This document shows, piece by piece, positions 23,106 to 31,996 of a DNA stretch of 64,000 bases. Position 1 is the stretch's first letter. Every line of letters starts with the position of its first letter. Source of the stretch: Bradyrhizobium jicamae (GTDB taxonomy: Bacteria; Pseudomonadota; Alphaproteobacteria; Rhizobiales; Xanthobacteraceae). The notes beneath the pieces were generated by a model. That model did not search any database. It was not told the DNA's origin and was given only the letters and a program-made list of their open reading frames with translations. The DNA lies in the NCBI RefSeq assembly GCF_018130215.1, contig NZ_JAFCKQ010000022.1, forward strand, positions 1-64,000. The letters run 5' to 3'. The translations under genes were made by a program, and so were the position numbers.

Positions 23106-26100
23106 TCGCCCGTGTCATCGCCTGGTCGGCGCGCAATCTTCTCCTGGTGCTGTTTGGCACCGGCTTTGCCGCGGCCGCCGGATTCTACGCGCTGCTCCAT
23201 CTGCCGCTCGATGCCATCCCCGATCTCTCCGACACCCAGGTGATCGTCTACACGGAGTATCCCGGCCAGGCGCCGCAGGTGATCGAGGATCAGGTCACCT
23301 ATCCCCTGACCACGGCGATGCTGACGGTGCCGCGATCGAAGGTGGTGCGCGGCTTCTCGTTCTTCGGCGTCTCCTTCGTCTACGTGATCTTCGAGGACGG
23401 CACCGACATCTACTGGGCGCGCTCGCGGGTGCTTGAATTCCTCAACGGCGCAGCGTCGCGACTGCCGGCCGGCGTGACGCCGACCATCGGTCCGGACGCG
23501 ACCGGCGTCGGCTGGGTCTACCAGTACGCGGTGATGTCGAAACAGTTGAACCTTGCCGATACCAGGACGATCCAAGACTGGAATCTCAAATTCGCGCTGG
23601 CCAAGGCCGAAGGCGTCGCCGAGGTCGCCAGCGTCGGCGGCTTCGTCAAGCAGTACAACGTGATCCTCGATCCGCAGCGGATGCGCGACCTCGGCATCAG
23701 CATGCAGAAGATGCGCGAGGCGATCCGCGCCAGCAATGCGGACGTCGGCGGCCGCACCGTCGAACTGTCCGAGTTCGAGTATGTGATCCGCGGCAAGGGC
23801 TATCTCAGGAGCATCAACGATCTCGGCAATATCGTGCTGAAGACCGACAACGGCACGCCCGTGCTGCTGCGCGACGTCGCGCGCGTCGAACTCGGCCCCG
23901 ACGAGCGGCGCGGCATCACCGAGCTGAACGGCGAGGGCGAGGTGGCGGGCGGCATCGTGCTGCAACGCTTCGGCATCAACGCGCTCGACGTGATCGAGAG
24001 CGTCAAGCAGCGGTTCGCACAGATCGCGAGCAGCCTGCCGAAATCGGTCGAGATCGTGCCGGTCTACGACCGCTCGAACCTGATCTATGCCGCGATCGCC
24101 ACGCTCAAGCGCACGCTGGTCGAGGAAAGCCTCGTCGTCGCGCTGGTGTGCATCGTGTTCCTGCTGCATGTGCGCAGCGCGCTGGTCGCGATCCTGATGC
24201 TGCCGGTCGGCGTGCTGATGGCGTTCGGCGCGATGAAATTGCTCGGGATCGGCTCCAACATCATGAGCCTCGGCGGCATCGCGATCGCAATCGGCGCGAT
24301 GATCGACGCCGCGATCGTCATGATCGAGAATGCGCACAAGCATCTGGAGCGCGCCGATCCCGGCAAAGCGCGGATCGCGATCCTGATCGAGGCGGCCGCC
24401 GAAGTCGGGCCGGCGCTGTTCTTCAGCCTCCTGATCATCACCGTGTCGTTCATGCCGATCTTCACCCTGGAATCCCAGGAGGGACGGCTGTTCAGCCCGC
24501 TCGCCTTCACCAAGACCTTTGCGATGGCGGCGGCGGCCCTGCTGTCGGTCACGCTCGTGCCGGCGCTGATGGTGATCTTCGTGCGCGGCAAGATCGTCCC
24601 CGAGCACAAGAATCCGATCAACCGCTTGCTGATCTGGATGTACCGCCCCGTGATCAAGGGCGTGCTGCGCGCCAAGGCGCTGGTGATCGTGCTGGCGCTC
24701 GCCGTGCTCGCGGTTTCGGTCTGGCCGGCGCGCCAGCTCGGCACCGAGTTCATGCCCAATCTCAATGAGGGTACGCTGCTGTACATGCCGACCACGCTGC
24801 CGGGTATCTCGGTGACGCGGGCGTCCGAGCTGATGCAGACCCAGGACCGTATCATCAAGACCTTCCCGGAAGTCGCCTCGGTCTATGGCAAGGCCGGCCG
24901 CGCGGCGACCGCCACCGACCCCGCGCCGTCGGAGATGTTCGAGACCATCGTCAATCTCAGGCCCAAGGAGCAATGGCGGGCCGGAGTGACGGTCGACAGC
25001 CTGATCGCGGAGATGGACAAGGCGCTGCAATTTCCCGGCGTCTCCAACGCCTGGACCATGCCGATCAAGGCGCGTATCGACATGCTCTCGACCGGCATCC
25101 GTACGCCTGTTGGCGTCAAGGTGATCGGCCCGGACCTTGCTGTGATCGACAAGCTCGCGAGGCAGATCGAGCGGGTGCTCAAGACTGTGCCGGGGACCTC
25201 GTCGGCTTATGCCGAGCGCGGGCTCGGCGGCTACTATCTCGAGATCACGCCGAACCGGGAGGCGCTCGCGCGCTACGGCATTGCGGTGCAGGACGTGCAG
25301 GACACCATCGCGACCGCACTGGGCGGTCAGAGCGTGACCACGACGGTCGAGGGCCGGCAGCGCTTCACCGTCAACATGCGCTACCCGCGCGACCTCCGCG
25401 ACAATCCATCGGCGATCGCCAGCGACATCCTGGTGCCGATGCCATCAGGCGGGGCCGTGCCGCTCGGCGAAGTCGCGACCGTCACCCCCGCGCGCGGGCC
25501 GAGCTCGATCCGGACCGAGAACGGGCAACTGGCGACCTATATCTATGTCGACATTCGCGACCGCGATCTTGGCGGCTATGTCGCGGACGCGCAGCGCGCG
25601 GTACGGGCGAGCATCCAGTTTCCGCCCGATGCCTATGTGGTCTGGAGCGGGCAATACGAATATCTCGAGCGCGCCACCGCGCGGCTCAAGATCGTCGTGC
25701 CGGTGACGCTGTCGATCATCTTCCTGCTGCTCTATCTCAACTTCCGCTCGATCGCGGAGAGCATGATCGTGATGCTGTCGCTGCCCTTCGCGCTGGTCGG
25801 CGGCCTCTGGCTGATGTGGGTGCTCGGTTTCAACATGTCGGTTGCGGTCGCGGTCGGCTTCATCGCGCTCGCCGGCGTCGCCGCCGAGACCGGCGTGGTG
25901 ATGCTGATCTACCTCAACCAGGCGCTGGCGGAGATCACCGCGCGGCGAACCTCGGAGGGGCGCGCCGTCGCGCGCGAGGATCTCCACGGCGCGATCATCG
26001 AAGGCGCGGTCGAGCGCGTTCGGCCGAAGATGATGACTGTTGTCGCGATCATGGCGGGGCTGCTGCCCATCATGTGGAGCACCGGCACCGGGTCCGAGAT

Positions 26101-26251
26101 CATGCAGCGCATCGCGGTTCCAATGATCGGCGGCATGATCTCGTCGACGCTGCTGACGCTGATCGTGATCCCGGCGATCTTTGCCTTAGTGAAGGGCTTT
26201 GGGCTTCGGGGGGCGGTCGGGAGGAAGGTGGCCCAGGCCGCTGCGCACTAA
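23102..26251 (+). CDS. cusA: Heavy-metal efflux RND pump, CusA/CzcA family
   Basis: 1049 residues, full length for the HME-RND family. There is one N-terminal helix, a large periplasmic loop, a block of helices (about 340-520), a second loop and a last block of helices. LGGIAIAIGAMIDAAIVMIE carries the charged residues of the proton relay. TMPIKARIDMLSTGIRTPVG is typical of the monovalent-cation (Cu/Ag) branch and carries methionines. The FixH-like and Met/Cys-rich neighbours also favour copper or silver. Translation is coupled to cusB by an ATGA overlap. Confidence 0.92.
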   Translation: MIARVIAWSARNLLLVLFGTGFAAAAGFYALLHLPLDAIPDLSDTQVIVYTEYPGQAPQVIEDQVTYPLTTAMLTVPRSKVVRGFSFFGVSFVYVIFEDGTDIYWARSRVLEFLNGAASRLPAGVTPTIGPDATGVGWVYQYAVMSKQLNLADTRTIQDWNLKFALAKAEGVAEVASVGGFVKQYNVILDPQRMRDLGISMQKMREAIRASNADVGGRTVELSEFEYVIRGKGYLRSINDLGNIVLKTDNGTPVLLRDVARVELGPDERRGITELNGEGEVAGGIVLQRFGINALDVIESVKQRFAQIASSLPKSVEIVPVYDRSNLIYAAIATLKRTLVEESLVVALVCIVFLLHVRSALVAILMLPVGVLMAFGAMKLLGIGSNIMSLGGIAIAIGAMIDAAIVMIENAHKHLERADPGKARIAILIEAAAEVGPALFFSLLIITVSFMPIFTLESQEGRLFSPLAFTKTFAMAAAALLSVTLVPALMVIFVRGKIVPEHKNPINRLLIWMYRPVIKGVLRAKALVIVLALAVLAVSVWPARQLGTEFMPNLNEGTLLYMPTTLPGISVTRASELMQTQDRIIKTFPEVASVYGKAGRAATATDPAPSEMFETIVNLRPKEQWRAGVTVDSLIAEMDKALQFPGVSNAWTMPIKARIDMLSTGIRTPVGVKVIGPDLAVIDKLARQIERVLKTVPGTSSAYAERGLGGYYLEITPNREALARYGIAVQDVQDTIATALGGQSVTTTVEGRQRFTVNMRYPRDLRDNPSAIASDILVPMPSGGAVPLGEVATVTPARGPSSIRTENGQLATYIYVDIRDRDLGGYVADAQRAVRASIQFPPDAYVVWSGQYEYLERATARLKIVVPVTLSIIFLLLYLNFRSIAESMIVMLSLPFALVGGLWLMWVLGFNMSVAVAVGFIALAGVAAETGVVMLIYLNQALAEITARRTSEGRAVAREDLHGAIIEGAVERVRPKMMTVVAIMAGLLPIMWSTGTGSEIMQRIAVPMIGGMISSTLLTLIVIPAIFALVKGFGLRGAVGRKVAQAAAH

Positions 26252-26267
26252 TCGGTGCTGCGTCGCG

Positions 26268-26292
26268 GGAACGCCTTGGGCGTTGGCGCGTT
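26268..26292 (+). promoter_or_regulatory. Candidate EcfG-type general stress promoter
   Basis: GGAAC, 16 bases, CGTT matches the alphaproteobacterial EcfG consensus (GGAAC-N16/17-cGTT). The predicted start near 26299 is 27 bases before the ATG at 26326. Confidence 0.5.
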
Positions 26293-26325
26293 GCTGTGCA
26301 TTCCAGCGCGCAGAAAGGCCTCTCC

Positions 26326-26607
26326 ATGAAACTCCACGCCGCGGCAATGCTGATGGCGGCCCTTATGCTGTCAGGGACCGTCTTGGCGCAAAGTTCCGGC
26401 CCGTCCGGCGGCGCCGTGGAAGGTGGAAAGGGGGCCAATGTCACGACGACCGGCCAGGCGCTGAACAGCGACAAGAAGACCGGCGACAGCGGCCCGCCCA
26501 TCGAGAAGGCGGCGCGTCCGGCCAAGCCGGATAACGGGGCGGCCGGCAACACGGTCGGCGTGAACCGCGGGACGAAGGCCGACCGGCGCAACGAGCATTA
26601 TCCGTGA
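26326..26607 (+). CDS. Small secreted protein, hypothetical
   Basis: 93 residues. The signal peptide is about 1-21 (MKLHAAAMLMAALMLSGTVL, cleavage after AQ). The mature chain is low-complexity and polar: Gly, Lys, Asp and Asn rich, ending NRGTKADRRNEHYP. It probably has no fixed fold. A candidate EcfG promoter lies just upstream, separating it from cusA, which ends 74 bases before. Small exported proteins of this type are common in the Bradyrhizobium stress regulon, but no function is known. Confidence 0.6.
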   Translation: MKLHAAAMLMAALMLSGTVLAQSSGPSGGAVEGGKGANVTTTGQALNSDKKTGDSGPPIEKAARPAKPDNGAAGNTVGVNRGTKADRRNEHYP

Positions 26608-26752
26608 CATTCGGGGCTGACCTCACACAGGCCTCACAGACCAGTTGACGCCTCGGCAGCGGCGCCCTTCTGGGGCTCGCGGCGTTCCTCCTGCTCCTCG
26701 TTCTCGGCCGCCGCCGGCGCGTGGTCGGAGCGCCCGTCACCACGTCCTGACG

Positions 26753-26787
26753 AAAAAGCCGGCGCGGTCATTGCGATCGCGCCGGCT
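26753..26787 (-). terminator. Intrinsic terminator of the TPR protein gene
   Basis: On the minus strand, GCCGGCGCG / CGCGCCGGC form a nine-base stem with an 11-base loop followed by five T. It lies 23 bases after the stop of the gene at 26810. Confidence 0.8.
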
Positions 26788-26809
26788 CGATGCTTGGCGG
26801 GTGTTTCGA

Positions 26810-27370
26810 TCAGTAAACCAGGCCGGTACCGGGCGGCTTCTCCAGCGCCGCGGCGAGCGAGCGATATTCCTCGCTGTTGGTGCCGGCGAGCTGCGCGATC
26901 TTGTTCAAGTGATACTGCGCCTGGTCGCGGTTGCCCTGCTCCAGCTGCCAGAGGCCGTAATACTGCCAGGTGCGGACATGGTTGGGATCGGCCTTGAGCG
27001 CGCGCTCGTACCAGATCTGCGAGACCTTGTAGTCGCCGAGCTTGCGATAGGAATAGCCGATCAGATTGGCGACGTCGGCGCGGTCATCATGGCCAAGTGC
27101 CTTCAACTGCTCGATCGCAGAGGCATAGTCGTGGCGGTCATAGATCGTGGCATAGGCGGCGTGATAGCCGGCCAGGAACTTCTGGTCGTCGATCGAGGAG
27201 CTCTTGTCCTTCTTGGTCTTCTTGGTCGCCTTGCCCTTGCCGCTGTCGGAAGCCGGCGGCGACGGTTCGTCGCTGCCATTGGCATAGGCCGTGATGACGG
27301 GTCCTGCCGCCAGCGTCATCGAGAGCACCGCGAGGGTCAAAAACCGTGTCGTCTTGCTCATTGTCTTCAT
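26810..27370 (-). CDS. Exported tetratricopeptide repeat protein
   Basis: About 186 residues. Signal peptide to about residue 30 (ending AYA-NG), a Lys-rich linker (GKGKATKKTKKDKSS), then two to three TPR units: ATIYDRHDYASAIEQLKALG, IGYSYRKLGDYKVSQIWYER and YYGLWQLEQGNRDQAQYHLN. The protein is probably a periplasmic scaffold. AGGAG lies close to the ATG at 27370; an ATG three codons later (27361) is an equally good start. A strong terminator follows. Confidence 0.8.
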   Translation of the reverse strand: MKTMSKTTRFLTLAVLSMTLAAGPVITAYANGSDEPSPPASDSGKGKATKKTKKDKSSSIDDQKFLAGYHAAYATIYDRHDYASAIEQLKALGHDDRADVANLIGYSYRKLGDYKVSQIWYERALKADPNHVRTWQYYGLWQLEQGNRDQAQYHLNKIAQLAGTNSEEYRSLAAALEKPPGTGLVY

Positions 27371-27651
27371 CGCTCCTGATCGTTTCTGATCGCGCCCGGT
27401 AAGCCTACACCGAAGCCTGCCGACTTGAACACCCGCGGCTTCGGAACATTCCCGGCCGTGCGCACGATTCCGTGTGATCCCGTACAACGGCGTCCGGGGG
27501 AACATGACGAAGATGTCATTCACATGAATGAATTCCGTCCGCGGGCTTCAGAACGGGTTCAGCGCGCGGCCCCTAAGGTCGCGTGCATTGATCGGCGAGA
27601 CCGACCATCCGGCCGAACACCTCGCGATCCCCGTGGAAGAGGAGACCACCC

Positions 27652-27978
27652 ATGCTGAAGACGATTTCCGCCGCGCTGCTCGCCATGTCCGTGATCGCAG
27701 CGCCTGCATTCGCGGCCGAGCAGGGCAAGACCAGCAACACCGCGCCCGTGACCACCCCTGCGCCTGCGACCAAGGCCGCGCCCGTCGTCAAGAGCGAGCA
27801 GACCCCGTCGAAGGTTCTGAACGCCAACGCGGAGATGGGCCGCCATCACCAGCACTATCGCCATCATCGTTACCACAAGCACATGGGCATGCTGAAGGTG
27901 AAGTCGCCGAAGCACGTTGCGAAGCACGCCCGGGCGAAGATCGCGACCAAGCACGTCGCGCCGGTCAAGCATAGCTGA
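27652..27978 (+). CDS. Secreted His/Lys-rich small protein
   Basis: 108 residues. The signal peptide is about 1-22 (cleavage AFA-AE). The mature chain is Thr/Pro/Ala rich, then turns into a histidine block, RHHQHYRHHRYHKHMGM, and a Lys/His tail. The histidine cluster could bind divalent metal, but this is inference. AGAGGAG precedes the ATG. It is conserved in style with other short rhizobial exported proteins. Confidence 0.65.
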   Translation: MLKTISAALLAMSVIAAPAFAAEQGKTSNTAPVTTPAPATKAAPVVKSEQTPSKVLNANAEMGRHHQHYRHHRYHKHMGMLKVKSPKHVAKHARAKIATKHVAPVKHS

Positions 27979-28152
27979 CCGGTCAAGCGCAGCTGAATCT
28001 GATCCGCGGGTGCTGTTCGATCCACATTGCCCCCGCCGTGCCCGTGGATGTCAGACCCGGCCCGTCCGCCATTGCTTCCCCAATGGCGGCGGGCCGGAGT
28101 GCGTTCGAGCGTGCCGCCGGTCTTCCGAACAGACCATGCTCGAAAGAGGGCG

Positions 28153-28432
28153 TCAGTTGAGGCCGACGCTGCGGAAATAGGATTCGAGCGCCCCGATTTC
28201 CCGAGATGAGACGATCGCGCCGACATAGCCGTCGGGGGCGGATCAACACCCAATTCCCGGCGCTCAGGCCGTAGGCCTTCTGCCAGCCGCCGGTGTCGAT
28301 GATGTCGGCGCGGCTGATGCGCAAGTTTGCCGATGCAATCAGCCGCGACCCTTCGACGATCCGCAGCCCGGCTCCTGACCGCGCAGATAACCGAGTTGCG
28401 AATTCCCTTGGCCCGCGAAGCAGTCTAAGACA
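28153..28432 (-). pseudogene. C-terminal relic of an FAD-dependent monooxygenase
   Basis: The minus strand reads LRISRADIIDTGGWQKAYGL then SAGNWVLIRP, leaves frame at a run of five C, and continues in the next frame as DGYVGAIVSSREIGALESYF to a stop at 28153. This is the thioredoxin-like C-terminal domain of PheA/TfdB-type FAD monooxygenases. The FAD-binding part is absent, so this is a frameshifted fragment. Its upstream end abuts the tandem repeat at 28441, which may mark the breakpoint. Confidence 0.6.
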
Positions 28433-28440
28433 CCCCACCC

Positions 28441-28494
28441 GGGGATCAGGGACTGACCCGGGGGATCAGGGGCTGACCCGGGGATCAGGGACTG
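28441..28494. repeat. Tandem 20-bp repeat, 2.7 copies
   Basis: The unit GGGGATCAGGGACTGACCCG occurs at 28441-28460, again with one change at 28461-28480, and partially at 28481-28494. It sits between the monooxygenase relic and the lipoprotein gene. Confidence 0.85.
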
Positions 28495-28527
28495 CGACAT
28501 TTGGGGACTTCGGCGAAACTGACGGCG

Positions 28528-28926
28528 ATGCTGCTGCTGTCGATCGGGCTGACCGGTTGCGCCGGCGGCGGCGAGGACTCAGGCCCGATCAGTTTTACCG
28601 CCGACCGCGGCGTGGCCGACCAGCCGTTTCCGGCAAATTACAGGCCCGAGATCCTGGCATTCATGAAGACCTACCTGAACAATCCGGTGGGCGTGCACGA
28701 TGCCGGGATTGCCGACCCGGTGCAGCGGACGGTCGGCGGCCGGCTGCGCTACGTGGTCTGCCTGCGCTACAGCCCGAAGGACACCGACGGCAATTACCGC
28801 TCCTCGCGCGACCGTGGCATCCTGTTCGTTGACGGCCGGCTCGACCGCATCATCGAGAATGCCGCCGAGCCCTGCGCCGGCGTGACCTATGCGCCGTTCC
28901 CCGACTTGGAAAAGATGACGCGCTGA
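28528..28926 (+). CDS. Hypothetical lipoprotein
   Basis: 132 residues. MLLLSIGLTGCAGGG is a short lipoprotein signal with lipobox LTGC (Cys11). The mature part contains YRPEILAFMKTYLNNPVGVH and RTVGGRLRYVVCLRYSPKD, a pattern seen in conserved rhizobial lipoproteins of unknown role. A TTG at 28501 is an alternative start. Neither start has a good ribosome site, and the 5' region is repetitive, so the original start may have been altered. Confidence 0.6.
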   Translation: MLLLSIGLTGCAGGGEDSGPISFTADRGVADQPFPANYRPEILAFMKTYLNNPVGVHDAGIADPVQRTVGGRLRYVVCLRYSPKDTDGNYRSSRDRGILFVDGRLDRIIENAAEPCAGVTYAPFPDLEKMTR

Positions 28927-29203
28927 GGCGCGGCGCGCCGTCGCAAGCCGTGACCGGGCGGTTAGCGCATTCCGATCACTTTTCGGCGAGCGTTGAACCT
29001 GCGCTTAGCCATCTGCGACTTCCGTCAGGGTGAATTGCGGCGGCTTAACGGGTAAAAAAATCTGCTGTGGCATGGAACCAACGGGCGTTGTTGCACCTCG
29101 ATCACGGTTCGGGAAACTTCACGGCTACGGCATTGCCCCAAAGCAACCCAATTGAGGTCACGTTGTTTGGATTAACAGCGCAGCGTAAGTCACGGGGATC
29201 AAG

Positions 29204-29929
29204 ATGAAGAAGTTTCTGCTCGGCACCGTTGCCTTGGCCACTCTGGCTGCTCTCGCGAGCCCGGCGCTGGCTGCTGACATACCGGCCCGCACTTATACGA
29301 AGGCACCGCCGCCCTATACCGCGCCGGCGGTGGTCTACAACTGGACCGGCTTCTATATCGGCGGCCATGTCGGCGGCGCGTTCACCGACGGCACCAACCT
29401 GATGGGCAGCGACGCTCGCTTCGTGGGCGGCGTCCAGGGCGGCTTCGACTATCAGTTCGCACCCAACTGGGTTGTCGGTGTCGAGGCGCAGTATTCGTGG
29501 CTGCCCGGCGGCTCGAACAACGGGACGACGTTTCCGGCCGGCACGCTCGTGACCGGCAACACTGACCAGATCGGCTCGGTGACTGGCCGCTTCGGCTACA
29601 CCTGGGGTCCGACGCTGCTCTACGCCAAGGGCGGCTACGCCTGGCGCGACAACAACAACATAACCGCCTCGGTCGGCGGTGTACCGACAGCCTTCACCAC
29701 CGACGCCAACCACAAGGACGGCTACACGGTCGGCGCCGGTCTCGAATACATGTTCGCCCCGAACTGGTCGGCAAAGGCCGAGTACCAGTATTACAATTTC
29801 GGCAAGACCACGTTCACGTCAGGTCCGGCCGACATCGTCGGTACGAGCTTCCGGAACGACGAGCACACCGTCAAGCTCGGCATCAACTACCGCTTCGGCT
29901 GGGGCGGTCCGGTTGCCGCCAAATACTGA
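29204..29929 (+). CDS. Outer-membrane beta-barrel protein, Omp25/RopB-like
   Basis: 241 residues. Signal peptide about 1-23 (ALAAD). After a Pro/Tyr linker (YTKAPPPYTAPAVVY) comes NWTGFYIGGHVGGAF, the hallmark first strand of rhizobial Omp25/Omp31 porins. Alternating strands end in the C-terminal aromatic FGWGGPVAAKY. It contributes to outer-membrane structure. A strong terminator follows. The 277 bases before it (28927-29203) contain no gene and must hold its promoter. Confidence 0.88.
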   Translation: MKKFLLGTVALATLAALASPALAADIPARTYTKAPPPYTAPAVVYNWTGFYIGGHVGGAFTDGTNLMGSDARFVGGVQGGFDYQFAPNWVVGVEAQYSWLPGGSNNGTTFPAGTLVTGNTDQIGSVTGRFGYTWGPTLLYAKGGYAWRDNNNITASVGGVPTAFTTDANHKDGYTVGAGLEYMFAPNWSAKAEYQYYNFGKTTFTSGPADIVGTSFRNDEHTVKLGINYRFGWGGPVAAKY

Positions 29930-29948
29930 GCTTCCCGTCGTCTGATCG

Positions 29949-29975
29949 AAGGCCGGCCACGCGCCGGCCTTTTTG
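29949..29975 (+). terminator. Intrinsic terminator of the porin gene
   Basis: AAGGCCGGC / GCCGGCCTT stem with five-base loop, followed by TTTTG, 20 bases after the stop. Confidence 0.85.
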
Positions 29976-30103
29976 CTTGGTCTCGTCTTGAGGCGGTCTG
30001 CGCCGGCGGCATTCGTGCAATGCAGAAAATAATTTCTGCATTGCACGGAACTTTCACTGACATGCGTTATTGTGGGTCTGCCGGGGCTGGTGGACAAACA
30101 AAC

Positions 30104-30349
30104 ATGCGTAGCTTTGCGTTAGGGCTGATCTTCTCTGCGGTCGCTATGCCGTGCCTTGCCCAGACCGTGACTGTCCTGAAATCAGAACCCCTGGTTCTCG
30201 CGCCCTATGAAGTTGCCTTCGTCCAGGACGCATCCTGCACGGACGGCAAGGTGCTCAAGGTGACCGGCGCGATCCGGGGTCTGCATCGCCGCAAGGCGTG
30301 CGTTTCACTTCCGTCCGAGCAGGCTTCGCTGGTGACGGCGACGCCCTAG
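30104..30349 (+). CDS. Small exported protein, DUF6719-like
   Basis: 81 residues. Signal peptide MRSFALGLIFSAVAMPCLAQ, then TVTVLKSEPLVLAPYEVAFV and QDASCTDGKVLKVTGAIRGL, with a disulfide-capable Cys pair (DASC ... KACV). The pattern is that of small conserved Bradyrhizobium proteins. The function is unknown. ATG at 30104 is chosen because the signal peptide begins there; the longer frame to 30020 runs through the upstream region. Confidence 0.6.
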   Translation: MRSFALGLIFSAVAMPCLAQTVTVLKSEPLVLAPYEVAFVQDASCTDGKVLKVTGAIRGLHRRKACVSLPSEQASLVTATP

Positions 30350-30419
30350 GCGTCGCAGGTATCGCAGACCTTTGACCCGGTTCGCGCCAGCGCGCCGGCA
30401 CCGAAGTCGTCCCGAATTC

Positions 30420-30674
30420 TCACGAACTCAATTTGGGCTCGAGCCGCGCTTCGCGGTCGGCATCGGCCTTGTTCTTGGCCGGGTCCTCATCCGGGTCGAG
30501 CTGGCATGGACGGATCTCGTAGTCATTGTCGAGGACAGGACGCGGCGAGGCCTTTTCGTCATCGGACGTCGCGTCAACCACCAGGCCGGATTTCCTTGCC
30601 AGCTTCCAGACGTCGGCCTCGGTTGGGTAGGCCTTGCTCAGCTTGGCATCCTGGTAGAACAGCGCGTAGGCCAT
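30420..30674 (-). CDS. Hypothetical cytoplasmic protein
   Basis: 84 residues: MAYALFYQDAKLSKAYPTEA then DVWKLARKSGLVVDATSDDE, ending in an acidic/charged tail DPDEDPAKNKADADREARLE. No signal or helix. The first half looks like a small folded domain and the tail is disordered. CGGAGC precedes the ATG. Short proteins of this kind are conserved in Bradyrhizobium, but the role is unknown. Confidence 0.6.
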   Translation of the reverse strand: MAYALFYQDAKLSKAYPTEADVWKLARKSGLVVDATSDDEKASPRPVLDNDYEIRPCQLDPDEDPAKNKADADREARLEPKLSS

Positions 30675-31067
30675 CGACAGCTCCGTGAAACGCCGGACAA
30701 CGCCGTGACCGCCTTGCGAGTTTCAGCCCTGGCGGCCGTTGTCTTGATCACGGAACCGTGAGCGAAAAAGATGGCACATTTCGGTCCGTTCGACGAAGGT
30801 TTGAGTCCCTAACGAGTGGTAAACCCGGCAAAAAAGAATCCCCGGGACTCCGCGGGTAGAATCGCCGGATGCTCCGCCCCATGAGAGCGATCCCGACCCC
30901 CGATGAGCGCGTCCATGTCGCGCTGACCGTAGCGCTGCTGGCGGCCTGTGCCGCCAATCTGGCGCTGGTCTGGGCCTGGCTGTAGCGCTTGGGCCTTGTG
31001 ACATCAGGAGACGCGATAACCGCCCGACGGCTCGGCGAATTCATCTCCGTAGGAAGGTCTGCCGAGG
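30675..31067. other. Intergenic region with one small candidate gene
   Basis: Apart from the 38-codon frame at 30869 nothing is recognised. Confidence 0.4.
30869..30985 (+). CDS. Possible 38-residue single-pass membrane protein
   Basis: The frame reads MLRPMRAIPTPDERVHVALT then VALLAACAANLALVWAWL and stops. It has a charged N-terminus and one helix ending in Trp residues. No ribosome site is convincing. It is supported only by its membrane-protein-like composition. Confidence 0.4.
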   Translation: MLRPMRAIPTPDERVHVALTVALLAACAANLALVWAWL

Positions 31068-31694
31068 CTACTTGTCGGAGTGCGGCAGGTCGCGGATCGC
31101 GGCGCGCACCTTGGCCATGGTGGAGCTGCAATACTCCTCACGCTCCTTCAGGAAGCGCTGCTGTTGCGCGCGGAAACTCGCAACGCGGTCACGCACCTCG
31201 GACTGGAAGTCGCCGCGCAGGTCGAGCCGTGCGAATTGCGGCAACGGCGTCGGCGGGACCTCGACGACCGTCACAGCCGTGGCCGGAGCCGCCGACGCGG
31301 CAGTCGGCGGACCTTCGATCACTGTCGGCACCGGCAATGGCGGCGTCACGGTGGCCTCCGGCAATGGCGGTCCAGCGTCCACCGGGGTCTGCGCTTGCGG
31401 GGCCTGCGGCTCCGAAATCTCCGCTTGCGCAACCTGCTCTTGAGCCGGCTGTGCTTCAGTCGGCTGTGCTTCAGTCGGCTGTGCTTCAGTCGGCTGTGCT
31501 TGTGCCGGCTGTGCTTCGGCCGGCTGTGTTTGAGATTGCCGTGGTTCACCCGGCTGTGCTTGAGCCTGCCGCGCTTGGAGGGCCGCCTGCAGCGCGGCGC
31601 TCTGCGCCTCGATGTTGGGCCGCTTGCCCGTCACCGACTGTACGAAGGCCGCTGTCTGCGCGAGCAGCAGGTCGCGCTCTTTCATCCACTTCAT
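31068..31694 (-). CDS. Hypothetical protein with Gln/Pro/Ala pentapeptide repeats
   Basis: 208 residues. The N-terminal helix is MKWMKERDLLLAQTAAFVQS. The middle (about 42-85) is built from pentapeptides of the type AQPTE/AQPAE. A Pro-rich linker follows, and the C-terminal helix DFQSEVRDRVASFRAQQQRF leads to CSSTMAKVRAAIRDLP. The middle is probably disordered. The repeats correspond to 15-bp DNA repeats and could vary in number between strains. The function is unknown. Confidence 0.7.
   Translation of the reverse strand: MKWMKERDLLLAQTAAFVQSVTGKRPNIEAQSAALQAALQARQAQAQPGEPRQSQTQPAEAQPAQAQPTEAQPTEAQPTEAQPAQEQVAQAEISEPQAPQAQTPVDAGPPLPEATVTPPLPVPTVIEGPPTAASAAPATAVTVVEVPPTPLPQFARLDLRGDFQSEVRDRVASFRAQQQRFLKEREEYCSSTMAKVRAAIRDLPHSDK
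31446..31565. repeat. Tandem 15-bp repeats inside the Gln/Pro-rich gene
   Basis: Eight 15-base units; the first three are identical (CGGCTGTGCTTCAGT), and the later ones carry one to several changes, the seventh being the most degenerate. The repeat length keeps the reading frame. Confidence 0.85.
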
Positions 31695-31996
31695 GGCGCA
31701 CCCAGGGCGTTTTCCAGCGAAGTGGGTACCGGTTCGCGTGAAGAAAACGCGTCAAAACGATGATCTTGCAGAGCAACTTGGCGGAATCAAGCTTTGACCA
31801 CAATGATGGCTAACGAAGACGGTTGTTTTGCCAGCAAGGTGACAAATCCGAGACACCGGGCCGAGGCAGGAATAGCGGGATACCGGGGGGAAGGGCAGGG
31901 TACGGTGCGGGCAACCGAAAATCGGGACGAGAATGACGACGATCGCGTCGCCCGACGCGAGGCGGCCGATTCGAGAAGCCCCAGCGTGGGCTCCTC

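Noticed and set aside
22934..25030. A 698-codon minus-strand frame within cusB/cusA
   Set aside because: Composition is Asp/Arg/His/Gln-rich and low-complexity, as expected from the reverse strand of GC-rich coding DNA, while the plus strand encodes CusA.
27361..27651. GGAAC followed by CGAT near 27442 as another EcfG promoter
   Set aside because: The -10 element is off consensus and lies about 190 bases from the next gene.
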